DNA from: Chlorops oryzae
Lineage: Eukaryota; Arthropoda; Insecta; Diptera; Chloropidae
Assembly (NCBI GenBank): GCA_020466095.1
Contig: CM035807.1
Coordinates: 57,856,605-57,920,604, forward strand
DNA length: 64,000 bases
Direction: 5' to 3'
The position numbers and the translations under genes were made by a program. The notes under the pieces are model-generated. The model did not search any database and was not told where the DNA came from. It worked only from the letters and a program-made list of their open reading frames with translations. The stretch's first letter is position 1; each line of letters begins with the position of its first letter. Positions 1-11,517 of this stretch are shown piece by piece.

Positions 1-607
1 AGCAACCAAAATGTATAAGAGATAAAAAAAACTTAACAAAGATACCAGCAACCAAAGCAGCCAATACGCGTGGTGGCAAACATGATAAGAGCCTAAGACG
101 AGGGAGTTATTTGGGAAAACGGCTCGAAAGGGAATAAGGTTATCAGTAGCAAAAGCAATTGTGGATGGAGTTTTTAAGCTGGAGAAACAACTGACAACTC
201 TAAAGGCGCAGCGAGGCAAAACAAGGATGCTGAATATGCGTAGGGGAGCGGGGCGCTAGTTGTAAAAGGGGCAAGTAGTAACAAGCATTTTTGACCTACA
301 AAATAAAAGAATATTTGTTCGATTTTCAACCTAACCTACTATTTAATACGCAATGCATCACATAAGCGCGGTCAGTATCTCGTCGGACGGCGTACGAAGC
401 GGTGCTGTGCAGGCGCTCCGAAAAAGCAAGTAAATGGAACTTTTTTTGTTTCTTAGAAATTGATTTGCGTTTATTTCAAATAGCTTAGCAGTTGTTGATT
501 TTTACTAATATACTAAACATGTCCTTAGTTTCATTATGGTTAACTGTAATTTTACGTCAAGTAAGCGATTTTTTTTAATTAAAAGTTTTGTCAAAAAACC
601 ATGCTGT

Positions 608-662
608 GGGGTATGTTGTTACATTTTTACGGGGCTAGTTGTAACATGTTACAACTTGCCCC
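608..662. repeat. Left subterminal motif cluster with 32-bp near-palindrome
   Basis: GGGGTATGTTGTTAC lies at 608-622. GGGGCTAGTTGTAAC (631-645) is followed head to head by GTTACAACTTGCCCC (648-662), making a 32-bp palindrome with one mismatched pair. Related motifs occur at about 250 and 269-283. The second copy is at 6845-6899. Such subterminal repeats are often transposase-binding sites, but that role is inferred here. Confidence 0.7.
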
Positions 663-757
663 TTATTCGTTAATTAGTTCTATGAAGTTACGCGGGACAT
701 GCTTAGATTGCGTCTTTTCATGTTTTGAATACATTTTTGTTGAATTTCTATTTCAGA

Positions 758-2363
758 ATGAGACACTACAAAAGAAAAACTACACGTCCTACCCAAAGCC
801 AAGATGTTTATGAATTGGCCTCTGCTGAAGTCTTGGATAATAAAACCAGTGTACGAAAAGCTGCAAAAAATTTTAATTTATGTCATGTATCGCTCAATAG
901 ATATGTGAAAAAGAAGAAGAGTAACAAGCCTCTATCAGTCGGCTATGTCAAACCCAGATTGATTTTTCATGAGGAAGAAGAAGCTAAAATAACTGAGTAC
1001 TTGCTTACTTGCTCCCACATTTGCTTTGCTTCCTATTGAAGTCAGAAAGTTTGCATACCAGTGTGCTATTGCGATTAAAGCGAAAAACGTACCTCCGTAA
1101 TGGCGTGAAAATGAATCAGCTGGATTAGACTGGTTCAAAAATTTTATGAAAAGGAATCCAAGACTAACCCTGAGGACCCCTGAAGCGACATCTCTAAGCC
1201 GCGCAACATCATTCAATAACACCAACGTTCAAGACTTTTTTAGGAAGCTTACAGATGTTATGAGTAAGTATCAATTTCCACCATCGCGAATATATAATAT
1301 CGATGAAACTGGAGTAACTACAGTCCAAAAACCAAAGAAAATTGTGGCTCTACGAGGACAAAAACAAGTAGGGGCTGTTACTTCTGCTGAAAGGGGTACC
1401 CTCGTAACTCTTGCATGTGCCATTAATGCCTCAGGAAATTCCATCCCGCCTATGTTTGTGTTTCCAAGGATCAGATACACTGATATTTTCGTAAGATGTG
1501 GACCACCAGGTTGTATTGGAGCTGCAAATTCCTCAGGATGGATGACGGAAAAAGAATTTATTTTATTTCTGCACCATTTTATCAAATTTGTCAAACCATC
1601 GCCGCAAGAGCCTGTCCTTTTATTACTCGACAATCATAATTCACACGTAAACATCGCAGTCGTGGAAAAAGCGAAAGAAAGTCACGTTATCATGATTTCG
1701 TTTCCCCCGCACTGTTCACATAATATGCAGCCGCTGAATGTTGGACTTTATGGTCCGTTCAAGAATTACTTAAGCCGAAAACAGACAGCGTGGATGCATA
1801 ACAACCCAGGGTAAACGATGACCATTTATGACATTCCTGCAATCGTTAGGGATTCTTTGCCATTAGCGTTGAATCCTTCAAATATAATCAATGGATTTAA
1901 AGCCACGGGCATATGGCCTCTAAATGCAGATTTTTTTACCAATTCAGATTTTGCCCCATCTTTTGTTACGGATCGGCCAAATCCTGGAAGCAAAGAATCT
2001 GAAACAGATGTTAACATTACCACCTCGAGCTTGACAACAGATCTTCCTAGTATACATTCATTCGAAAATTTTTCTTTAGATATAAGTGTCAGTGAAATCA
2101 TAAGTTCTATGGAAAATTGTGACCCAACTTCTTCAAACTTTACAATAATTGAGGATACTGTACTTACAACTGATTTGCCTGGAGGTCAATCTGATTATGA
2201 GCCGACTCCTGGACCTTCTGGTCTTCAAAAGCGAAATGATTTCTCTCCATCTAAAATAAGATCTTACCCGAAAGCTCCACCAAGAAAATTGACTAACCGC
2301 CCTCGACGTAAAAGAAAATGCTGTGTCCTCACAGACACGCCAGAGAAGAACGAGTTACAATAG
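758..2363 (+). pseudogene. pogo-like transposase (psq HTH + DDE_1), copy 1
   Basis: The gene encodes a cut-and-paste transposase. The start at 758 (MRHYKRKT) follows an acceptor-like run (TTTCTATTTCAG). Residues about 10-50 form a psq/CENP-B-like helix-turn-helix (SVRKAAKNFN). The DDE core shows NIDETG near 1299-1316 and LLLDNHNSH near 1620-1646. The motif that normally reads QPLD is QPLN at about 1728-1740, so the third catalytic aspartate is lost. Lesions: a frameshift near 1010-1040, an in-frame TAA near 1099, and a TAA at 1812-1814 just before MTIYDIPAIV, where the C-terminal part resumes. The basic tail ends at 2363. Family known; clearly inactive. Confidence 0.85.
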
Positions 2364-2668
2364 GAATATGAAGCAAAGTCAACTAAGATAAAGAAAACAC
2401 AAGGGCGCAAGAAAGGCAAGGGAAAGATCCCGAGGAAAACGATAAGAGAAAGATAGTTAAAAGACAAGGGAGAGAAAAAGTAAAAAGAAAGTTTTAAAGG
2501 CTGACTTAATTACTTAAGAAATTGATATTTTGTTTTCATAAATGGCTGTGAGCCTAAAGTTCCTTTTTTTTGAAGAAAGAATGTTTTTTTTATTTTTTTA
2601 AATATTTTTCTATAACATTACCTAAGAATTAAATCTAAAAGTCTTAGTTTGTCGTAAAGTGCCTAATA

Positions 2669-2794
2669 TGCTTTCCAGACGTATAACGAAATCTCGGGAT
2701 TTCAGAACAAAATTGAAATCGCCTGGATTTCAAATGTCAAATTTGTTCTAAAATTGTCTGAAATCTCGAGATTTCGTTGTACGTCTGGAAAGCA
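2669..2794. mobile_element. 126-bp TA-flanked MITE inside pogo element, copy 1
   Basis: The terminal inverted repeats are about 38 bp with two mismatches, beginning TGCTTTCCAGACGTA. They are flanked by TA at 2667-2668 and 2795-2796. The piece has no coding capacity. It lies in the 3' untranslated part of the pogo-like element and could be a Tc1/mariner-type MITE that inserted before the segment was duplicated. Confidence 0.7.
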
Positions 2795-2982
2795 TATAAG
2801 GTTAAAATCCTAAATACTTTAAGCAAACAATGAATATGTTTTTGTTAACTTTTTATTAATTTTGTATACTTTTCTGTTCGTTTTCAAATAAAACTTAAAA
2901 GTTTAAACCTGTTTGGGCGTGTCTGAAGTTTAAATGCTAAATAAATCTTTATAAAACATTAAAACAGTTTTCAATTCCTTAT

Positions 2983-3039
2983 GTTACAATTTGCCCCCAG
3001 CCCGTTACAACTAGCCCCAATCATGGGGTAAATTGTAAC
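2983..3039. repeat. Right subterminal motif cluster
   Basis: GTTACAATTTGCCCC (2983-2997), GTTACAACTAGCCCC (3004-3018) and the inverted GGGGTAAATTGTAAC (3025-3039) lie close together. Another copy is at 3202-3216, next to the right terminus. The second segment carries the same cluster at 9215-9271. These are the same motif as at the left end, in mostly opposite orientation. Confidence 0.7.
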
Positions 3040-3226
3040 ACTCGGCAGTTTTTCATCAAAGTCGTTTCTACAAAAAGTCGTTATAAGTTTGACTACAATT
3101 TTATTTGAAATTGATAGTTGAATAGTTGTTAATTGGAATAGTCCTGCTACATTTCCTTAATACCAAACAAGTAAGCTTTCATAGCCAAGAGACCAAAAAG
3201 TGTTACAACATGCCCCCGCTCCCCTA

Positions 3227-4869
3227 CCAACGTTTAATTTTTTTGGAGACCTTTGTGTTTTATGCAGATTGCGCAAAAACTTTTATTCATGTTAGTCAGT
3301 TGGAAATTTTTTCCCTATCTATATCGTTCTCGTTGAACAAAATGTATTAAATAAATGTTCATTAAATAAAATAAAAAATATGTTATACCAAAAACTTATG
3401 AAAAGAGATAAAAATTCAAGGTGGAATTATTTTAATCTTGTACCATATTCCAACTGACATTTTTTTTAACAAAATTGAATTCGAATTTTTTTTACCAAGG
3501 AAACATAAATTAATTTAATTTTTAAATTACACAAACAAGCCAAAAATGCTAATTAATAAACAAAAATTTGAACCAATTTTCTTTACGTACCATTTTAAAT
3601 TCATAACTGAGATTTTTTCCTGGTACCCCCCTTTCTGTTTCCAATGGAAAAGACTTAGTAAAAGGTGTTTATGTTCCCCGTCAACGTAAATAACAAAATT
3701 GAAGTAAAAGAAGGCTACAAAATTAATTTGTTCTATGTCGACATAATGCTTTTAATCTTAAATACACTCACAATAAAAATTAATTTGCCCATTTACGGTA
3801 CGCACAAATCGGCGCATTAGCCCAAATATTTAGCAAAGGCACAGTCAGTGGAACGAATAAATCTGATCCAAAGTTTTAAAAAAAAAAAGTTCACGTTGTT
3901 AAAAAAATCGTTTCTTTTGTTAGAATTTTAACTTTATTTCCATTTTTTGACCTTGTAAGGTGGCCAAAACGTCAAAATTGGTTGGGAACCTTTGTCCTCA
4001 TTAAAAGAAAAAGCACATTAGGAATGCATTAAGGCAAACCAGCTGCATCATAGAGATTGTGAGGAAAGAAGATTCCTTCTATGTTACATGGCAACCCAAT
4101 GCCCAGAAAATTTAAAAACAATTTATGGTCACGTCCAAAAAGTTTTTGCCGAATTGGCATTTCTATGAATCCAAAGAATTCCCGCTTTGCAATCCAACGC
4201 TGAAAATTTTAAAATATAATTAATAATAACGTCCAAGCGATTTTTCCGTTAGCTGCATTCCTATAAGTTGTTAACTTCAAATTCACTCGACAAAAAAAAT
4301 TTATACAAAAAACCGAATTCCAAGCGACGCACAGTGTCGCGTCCCCATACATCTTGCGGCAAAAATTAGAAGCAGTTGCCACCCTCCCTTTTTAGAGAGG
4401 GTCCAACATTTCGCTTGTGCAGCCTCCAGACTTGAAATTCGGAACAAAGATTACAAAAATAGACACGATTTTTCTGTCTGACTTCTGTATATCAGGTTCC
4501 CACTACTTTTACTTTAGTAATGAAGGAAAATAATTTTTTTTTAAGTTTGATTTTGTGGTCAGGAGACGATATTTAAAATTTTAGCGTCAATTTCTGGATT
4601 TTTGTCAAAATCTCAGCAAGTAAATATGTGTTTTTCATTTAACTCATCTTGCTGAAAAGAGGAGGAATGGACCTTTACAACGATGTATCATGTTTTCAAA
4701 GTCCGACTTAAAGATCTATAGCCATTCAAATTTGAAAAATTTGGCTTTTTTTAAAATTTTGTGCAAATTTCTTAAATTGATTGTGATATATTTAATCGGT
4801 TAAATTTCTAAAATTTTTTGCTTTGAAACAATAACTGCGTATTTTAGATACGTTTCCAAAATGTTATGG
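3227..4869. other. Non-coding flank within the duplication
   Basis: This is AT-rich DNA without a supported gene. The part around 4230-4390 resembles 50935-51060 with substitutions and small gaps, so it is probably an old repeat. The part around 4540-4610 occurs again in inverted orientation at about 11435-11500. Nothing else was recognised. Confidence 0.5.
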
Positions 4870-6238
4870 TAACGCAGTTCAAAAGCAGTTCATAAGTTAA
4901 GTAGTTCTAAAGACCTATGAATATATATAACTAAATAAAGGAAATAAATCAACTCAAAACTAAAACATTAAAAGATAATTTCTTTTAAATTATTCGGTCC
5001 GATCGGCGAGTGAAGGATTTCGGAAAAATCCTCATAACACAGCGTTCATTTAAACATGCATGTGCTCTTTTCGAGAACTTTCGGTCCGCATCCCCAAATA
5101 ACCGCTGCTTCAAAAATTTCACCGTTTTAGTTGATTTTGCACGAACCTGCATCCATTGATGAACCAGTTTATTCTATTTTCGTTCCTGGCGGCCCAAAAA
5201 AAGTGGCACAAGGCTCTTAATAAATTTTCTCAATATCTCTGACTCCGAAAATGGGCCTTCCCTAGCTCCACTTTTGAAGGCTACCTGAAATGTTCCTGTG
5301 GACATGCTGCCACATGGTGAAATTCTCGCCGCGCCGTGGTACCCACTCCTACTGAAGCAGATGCTGCCCTTCCATCGCGCAGGTTTGAAAAAGATTATTT
5401 CAACCTTTTTTGAAGTGTTCTCACCGCCCACTGGCATGCGCTACCTGAATTAAGGGCCAACTGTGGGGATGGAGGTGGTGACTGTGGAGGAAACTTAGTC
5501 GATATGTATCCACTGGTGATTGCGCTTTTAGATACCCATACTCTTATGGATCTCCCTGCTTCCAAGCTTCTCCCATCTGATTTTGAATTACTGCTTGGAA
5601 CCTCTCCCTCGAGCGTTGTCCGATAACTCAAAGCCTCTTCAAAGCTGTGCCATAAGCTGGATTGCCCCTCTACACTCAAAAAGGTTCTTCTTCCCTTCGG
5701 CAATTAAATCCACCTGATCTTGATTGATACCTATTCCCAGAGCGCCCTTAAATTCATCGTTCTCTCCTTCCCACTTCACCGGGAAATCGTCTAAATGCAT
5801 TAAGCCCTCCTGAAGTGTCCAACAGTGTTGGCGTACGTTTTCATTCAGCGTTCTTTGTTTATCCCTTCAAAATCTTCACGACTCCTCCTGTCAACTAAAG
5901 CCACAATATGGGTATTCAGACCTCGAAATAAGTGAACTTTGAAAATTTTTTAAACAAAGCATCAATGTATTTTGACAGTTAACGCAAAGAAGTTGTCAGA
6001 GTTCACTCCTTCGAGGGTTTCAATGAATTCTCATAATGGAGCTTATAACAACGTGAAGGTCCTTAAAAATTTTCCATTCCTGAGCTTGGCTAGCCCTCAT
6101 ATCCACTATTGCTAACTGTACGAAAAAACGAAAATAATTGGAAGGATGATGTAAGGCGTCCAACGGTATCGGAGGCAGCCGGGCCACGGCCACTCACTCT
6201 AGAAGAAAATCAGAAATTACAAGTGACTGAGCGGACTA
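4870..6238. other. Spacer between duplication copies; degraded coding-like sequence on minus strand
   Basis: This 1.37 kb is found once in the window. The minus strand from about 5870 to 5174 reads in a coding-like way, including stretches such as LMHLDDFPVKWEGEN and GALGIGINQDQVDLIAEGKKN, but is broken by several stops. I do not recognise the family; a decayed retroelement or host pseudogene are both possible. A plus-strand frame at 6109-6414 crosses into copy 2 and has no recognisable domain. Confidence 0.4.
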
Positions 6239-6994
6239 AGCAACCAAAATGTATAAGAGATAAAAAAAACTTAACAAAGATACCAGCAACCAAAGCAGCC
6301 AATACGCGTGGTGGCAAACATGATAAGAGCCTAAGACGAGGGAGTTATTTGGGAAAACGGCTCGAAAGGGAAAAGGTTATCAGTAGCAAAAGCAATTGTG
6401 GATGGAGTTTTTAAGCTGGAGAAACAACTGACAACTCTAAAGGCGCAGCGAGGCAAAACAAGGATGCTGAATATGCGTAGGGGAGCGGGGCGCTAGTTGT
6501 AAAAGGGGCAAGTAGTAACAAGCATTTTTGACCTACAAAATAAAAGAATATTTGTTCGATTTTCAACCTAACCTACTATTTAATACGCAATGCATCACAT
6601 AAGCGCGGTCAGTATCTCGTCGGACGGCGTACGAAGCGGTGCTGTGCAGGCGCTCCGAAAAAGCAAGTAAATGGAACTTTTTTTGTTTCTTAGAAATTGA
6701 TTTGCGTTTATTTCAAATAGCTTAGCAGTTGTTGATTTTTACTAATATACTAAACATGTCCTTAGTTTCATTATGGTTAACTGTAATTTTACGTCAAGTA
6801 AGCGATTTTTTTTAATTAAAAGTTTTGTCAAAAAACCATGCTGTGGGGTATGTTGTTACATTTTTACGGGGCTAGTTGTAACATGTTACAACTTGCCCCT
6901 TATTCGTTAATTAGTTCTATGAAGTTACGCGGGACATGCTTAGATTGCGTCTTTTCATGTTTTGAATACATTTTTGTTGAATTTCTATTTCAGA

Positions 6995-8598
6995 ATGAGA
7001 CACTACAAAAGAAAAACTACACGTCCTACCCAAAGCCAAGATGTTTATGAATTGGCCTCTGCTGAAGTCTTGGATAATAAAACCAGTGTACGAAAAGCTG
7101 CAAAAAATTTTAATTTATGTCATGTATCGCTCAATAGATATGTGAAAAAGAAGAAGAGTAACAAGCCTCTATCAGTCGGCTATGTCAAACCCAGATTGAT
7201 TTTTCATGAGGAAGAAGAAGCTAAAATAACTGAGTACTTGCTTACTTGCTCCCACATTTGCTTTGCTTCCTATTGAAGTCAGAAAGTTTGCATACCAGTG
7301 TGCTATTGCGATTAAAGCGAAAAACGTACCTCCGTAATGGCGTGAAAATGAATCAGCTGGATTAGACTGGTTCAAAAATTTTATGAAAAGGAATCCAAGA
7401 CTAACCTGAGGACCCCTGAAGCGACATCTCAAGCCGCGCAACATCATTCAATAACACCAACGTTCAAGACTTTTTTAGGAAGCTTACAGATGTTATGAGT
7501 AAGTATCAATTTCCACCATCGCGAATATATAATATCGATGAAACTGGAGTAACTACAGTCCAAAAACCAAAGAAAATTGTGGCTCTACGAGGACAAAAAC
7601 AAGTAGGGGCTGTTACTTCTGCTGAAAGGGGTACCCTCGTAACTCTTGCATGTGCCATTAATGCCTCAGGAAATTCCATCCCGCCTATGTTTGTGTTTCC
7701 AAGGATCAGATACACTGATATTTTCGTAAGATGTGGACCACCAGGTTGTATTGGAGCTGCAAATTCCTCAGGATGGATGACGGAAAAAGAATTTATTTTA
7801 TTTCTGCACCATTTTATCAAATTTGTCAAACCATCGCCGCAAGAGCCTGTCCTTTTATTACTCGACAATCATAATTCACACGTAAACATCGCAGTCGTGG
7901 AAAAAGCGAAAGAAAGTCACGTTATCATGATTTCGTTTCCCCCGCACTGTTCACATAATATGCAGCCGCTGAATGTTGGACTTTATGGTCCGTTCAAGAA
8001 TTACTTAAGCCGAAAACAGACAGCGTGGATGCATAACAACCCAGGGTAAACGATGACCATTTATGACATTCCTGCAATCGTTAGGGATTCTTTGCCATTA
8101 GCGTTGAATCCTTCAAATATAATCAATGGATTTAAAGCCACGGGCATATGGCCTCTAAATGCAGATTTTTTTACCAATTCAGATTTTGCCCCATCTTTTG
8201 TTACGGATCGGCCAAATCCTGGAAGCAAAGAATCTGAAACAGATGTTAACATTACCACCTCGAGCTTGACAACAGATCTTCCTAGTATACATTCATTCGA
8301 AAATTTTTCTTTAGATATAAGTGTCAGTGAAATCATAAGTTCTATGGAAAATTGTGACCCAACTTCTTCAAACTTTACAATAATTGAGGATACTGTACTT
8401 ACAACTGATTTGCCTGGAGGTCAATCTGATTATGAGCCGACTCCTGGACCTTCTGGTCTTCAAAAGCGAAATGATTTCTCTCCATCTAAAATAAGATCTT
8501 ACCCGAAAGCTCCACCAAGAAAATTGACTAACCGCCCTCGACGTAAAAGAAAATGCTGTGTCCTCACAGACACGCCAGAGAAGAACGAGTTACAATAG
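6995..8598 (+). pseudogene. pogo-like transposase, copy 2
   Basis: It has the same domains as copy 1: psq-type helix-turn-helix after the start at 6995, NIDETG, LLLDNHNSH, and the QPLN variant in place of the third catalytic aspartate. It shares the frameshift near 7250-7280 and the TAA before MTIYDIPAIV (8053). Two more single-base deletions near 7406 and 7430 break the frame further, so this copy is the more damaged. Shared lesions mean the transposase was already dead when the segment was duplicated. Confidence 0.85.
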
Positions 8599-8900
8599 GA
8601 ATATGAAGCAAAGTCAACTAAGATAAAGAAAACACAAGGGCGCAAGAAAGGCAAGGGAAAGATCCCGAGGAAAACGATAAGAGAAAGATAGTTAAAAGAC
8701 AAGGGAGAGAAAAAAAAAAGAAAGTTTTAAAGGCTGACTTAATTACTTAAGAAATTGATATTTTGTTTTATAAATGGCTGTGAGCCTAAAGTTCCTTTTT
8801 TTTGAAGAAAGAATGTTTTTTTTATTTTTTTAAATATTTTTCTATAACATTACCTAAGAATTAAATCTAAAAGTCTTAGTTTGTCGTAAAGTGCCTAATA

Positions 8901-9026
8901 TGCTTTCCAGACGTATAACGAAATCTCGGGATTTCAGAACAAAATTGAAATCGCCTGGATTTCAAATGTCAAATTTGTTCTAAAATTGTCTGAAATCTCG
9001 AGATTTCGTTGTACGTCTGGAAAGCA
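8901..9026. mobile_element. 126-bp TA-flanked MITE, copy 2
   Basis: Duplicate of 2669-2794 with the same inverted ends and TA flanks (8899-8900 and 9027-9028). Confidence 0.7.
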
Positions 9027-11252
9027 TATAAGGTTAAAATCCTAAATACTTTAAGCAAACAATGAATATGTTTTTGTTAACTTTTTATTAATTTTGTATA
9101 CTTTTCTGTTCGTTTTCAAATAAAACTTAAAAGTTTAAACCTGTTTGGGCGTGTCTGAAGTTTAAATGCTAAATAAATCTTTATAAAACATTAAAACAGT
9201 TTTCAATTCCTTATGTTACAATTTGCCCCCAGCCCGTTACAACTAGCCCCAATCATGGGGTAAATTGTAACACTCGGCAGTTTTTCATCAAAGTCGTTTC
9301 TACAAAAAGTCGTTATAAGTTTGACTACAATTTTATTTGAAATTGATAGTTGAATAGTTGTTAATTGGAATAGTCCTGCTACATTTCCTTAATACCAAAC
9401 AAGTAAGCTTTCATAGCCAAGAGACCAAAAAGTGTTACAACATGCCCCCGCTCCCCTACCAACGTTTAATTTTTTTGGAGACCTTTGTGTTTTATGCAGA
9501 TTGCGCAAAAACTTTTATTCATGTTAGTCAGTTGGAAATTTTTTCCCTATCTATATCGTTCTCGTTGAACAAAATGTATTAAATAAATGTTCATTAAATA
9601 AAATAAAAAATATGTTATACCAAAAACTTATGAAAAGAGATAAAAATTCAAGGTGGAATTATTTTAATCTTGTACCATATTCCAACTGACATTTTTTTTA
9701 ACAAAATTGAATTCGAATTTTTTTTACCAAGGAAACATAAATTAATTTAATTTTTAAATTACACAAACAAGCCAAAAATGCTAATTAATAAACAAAAATT
9801 TGAACCAATTTTCTTTACGTACCATTTTAAATTCATAACTGAGATTTTTTCCTGGTACCCCCCTTTCTGTTTCCAATGGAAAAGACTTAGTAAAAGGTGT
9901 TTATGTTCCCCGTCAACGTAAATAACAAAATTGAAGTAAAAGAAGGCTACAAAATTAATTTGTTCTATGTCGACATAATGCTTTTAATCTTAAATACACT
10001 CACAATAAAAATTAATTTGCCCATTTACGGTACGCACAAATCGGCGCATTAGCCCAAATATTTAGCAAAGGCACAGTCAGTGGAACGAATAAATCTGATC
10101 CAAAGTTTTAAAAAAAAAAAGTTCACGTTGTTAAAAAAATCGTTTCTTTTGTTAGAATTTTAACTTTATTTCCATTTTTTGACCTTGTAAGGTGGCCAAA
10201 ACGTCAAAATTGGTTGGGAACCTTTGTCCTCATTAAAAGAAAAAGCACATTAGGAATGCATTAAGGCAAACCAGCTGCATCATAGAGATTGTGAGGAAAG
10301 AAGATTCCTTCTATGTTACATGGCAACCCAATGCCCAGAAAATTTAAAAACAATTTATGGTCACGTCCAAAAAGTTTTTGCCGAATTGGCATTTCTATGA
10401 ATCCAAAGAATTCCCGCTTTGCAATCCAACGCTGAAAATTTTAAAATATAATTAATAATAACGTCCAAGCGATTTTTCCGTTAGCTGCATTCCTATAAGT
10501 TGTTAACTTCAAATTCACTCGACAAAAAAAATTTATACAAAAAACCGAATTCCAAGCGACGCACAGTGTCGCGTCCCCATACATCTTGCGGCAAAAATTA
10601 GAAGCAGTTGCCACCCTCCCTTTTTAGAGAGGGTCCAACATTTCGCTTGTGCAGCCTCCAGACTTGAAATTCGGAACAAAGATTACAAAAATAGACACGA
10701 TTTTTCTGTCTGACTTCTGTATATCAGGTTCCCACTACTTTTACTTTAGTAATGAAGGAAAATAATTTTTTTTTAAGTTTGATTTTGTGGTCAGGAGACG
10801 ATATTTAAAATTTTAGCGTCAATTTCTGGATTTTTGTCAAAATCTCAGCAAGTAAATATGTGTTTTTCATTTAACTCATCTTGCTGAAAAGAGGAGGAAT
10901 GGACCTTTACAACGATGTATCATGTTTTCAAAGTCCGACTTAAAGATCTATAGCCATTCAAATTTGAAAAATTTGGCTTTTTTTAAAATTTTGTGCAAAT
11001 TTCTTAAATTGATTGTGATATATTTAATCGGTTAAATTTCTAAAATTTTTTGCTTTGAAACAATAACTGCGTATTTTAGATACGTTTCCAAAATGTTATG
11101 GCATGCTGAAATTGGTAGAATATTTTAGAAGTTATAAGGAGTTTTACTCTCTACTCTCTTAGACTCTACTCAAATTCAAAATGCTTCAGGCAAAAATCGT
11201 CAAACATGTTTTCAAAACCGCTGCCGACGTCCGATTTCGATCAAAATTAATG

Positions 11253-11424
11253 TATAGAATAAGTTAAAATTCTAAGAATTTTGGTACTTAAACTTTTTCA
11301 AAAAACTGATTACAAGAAGTATTTTTTGAAACAATTTGAAACTAGACCAAAACTAGACTAGTTGTAATCCGTATTTATTAAAAATGTAACGCCAAAATTC
11401 TTAGAATTTTTCACTTATTCTATA
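11253..11424. repeat. Foldback (hairpin) sequence
   Basis: A left arm at 11253-11284 is matched by an inverted right arm at 11392-11424 with few mismatches; both contain TTCTAAGAATTTTGG or its complement. A second inner pair, GATTACAA near 11307 and TTGTAATC near 11361, nests inside. Just to the right, 11435-11500 is an inverted relative of about 10765-10850. The whole may be the remains of a foldback-type element. Confidence 0.6.
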
Positions 11425-11517
11425 TAAAAAATCTAGAAATTGACGCGAAAATATCAAATATCGTCCTCCTGACAACAGAATCAAACTTAAAAAAAATTAA
11501 TTTGGTTTTCAGATATA

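Larger units (their letters stand above)
243..3224 (+). mobile_element. pogo/Tigger-like DNA transposon, copy 1 (defective)
   Basis: The element is about 2.98 kb and starts and ends with inverted copies of GGGGAGCGGGG. TA flanks it on both sides (241-242 and 3225-3226), as expected for the TA target duplication of Tc1/mariner/pogo elements. A short motif of the form GTTACAAnnTGCCCC recurs near both ends in both orientations. The body holds one transposase gene with an N-terminal psq-type helix-turn-helix and a DDE_1 core, broken in several places. A 126-bp MITE sits in its 3' untranslated part. Confidence 0.85.
1..4869 (+). repeat. Segmental duplication, copy 1
   Basis: This stretch matches 6239-11101 almost base for base. 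It includes a pogo-like transposon plus flanking DNA on both sides, so it arose by duplication of a segment and not by two transpositions. The differences I found are short indels, near 134, 1170, 1195, 2482 and 2537. Identity stops at 4869, inside an AT-rich tract. Copy 1 may begin before the window. Confidence 0.95.
6480..9456 (+). mobile_element. pogo/Tigger-like DNA transposon, copy 2 (defective)
   Basis: This is the duplicate of the element at 243-3224. TA flanks it at 6478-6479 and 9457-9458 and the terminal GGGGAGCGGGG repeats are the same. It is slightly shorter through small deletions. Identical flanking DNA shows it was copied together with its surroundings. Confidence 0.85.
6239..11101 (+). 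repeat. Segmental duplication, copy 2
   Basis: This is the second copy of 1-4869. It shares the inserted transposon, its MITE, most of its inactivating lesions and both flanks. Beyond 11101 the sequence differs from the sequence following 4869, so one breakpoint lies at a shared ATGTTATGG. Confidence 0.95.

Noticed and set aside
601..813. 70-codon frame at the left of the pogo-like element, repeated at 6838-7050
   Set aside because: It runs through the subterminal motif palindrome and contradicts the transposase frame that starts at 758.
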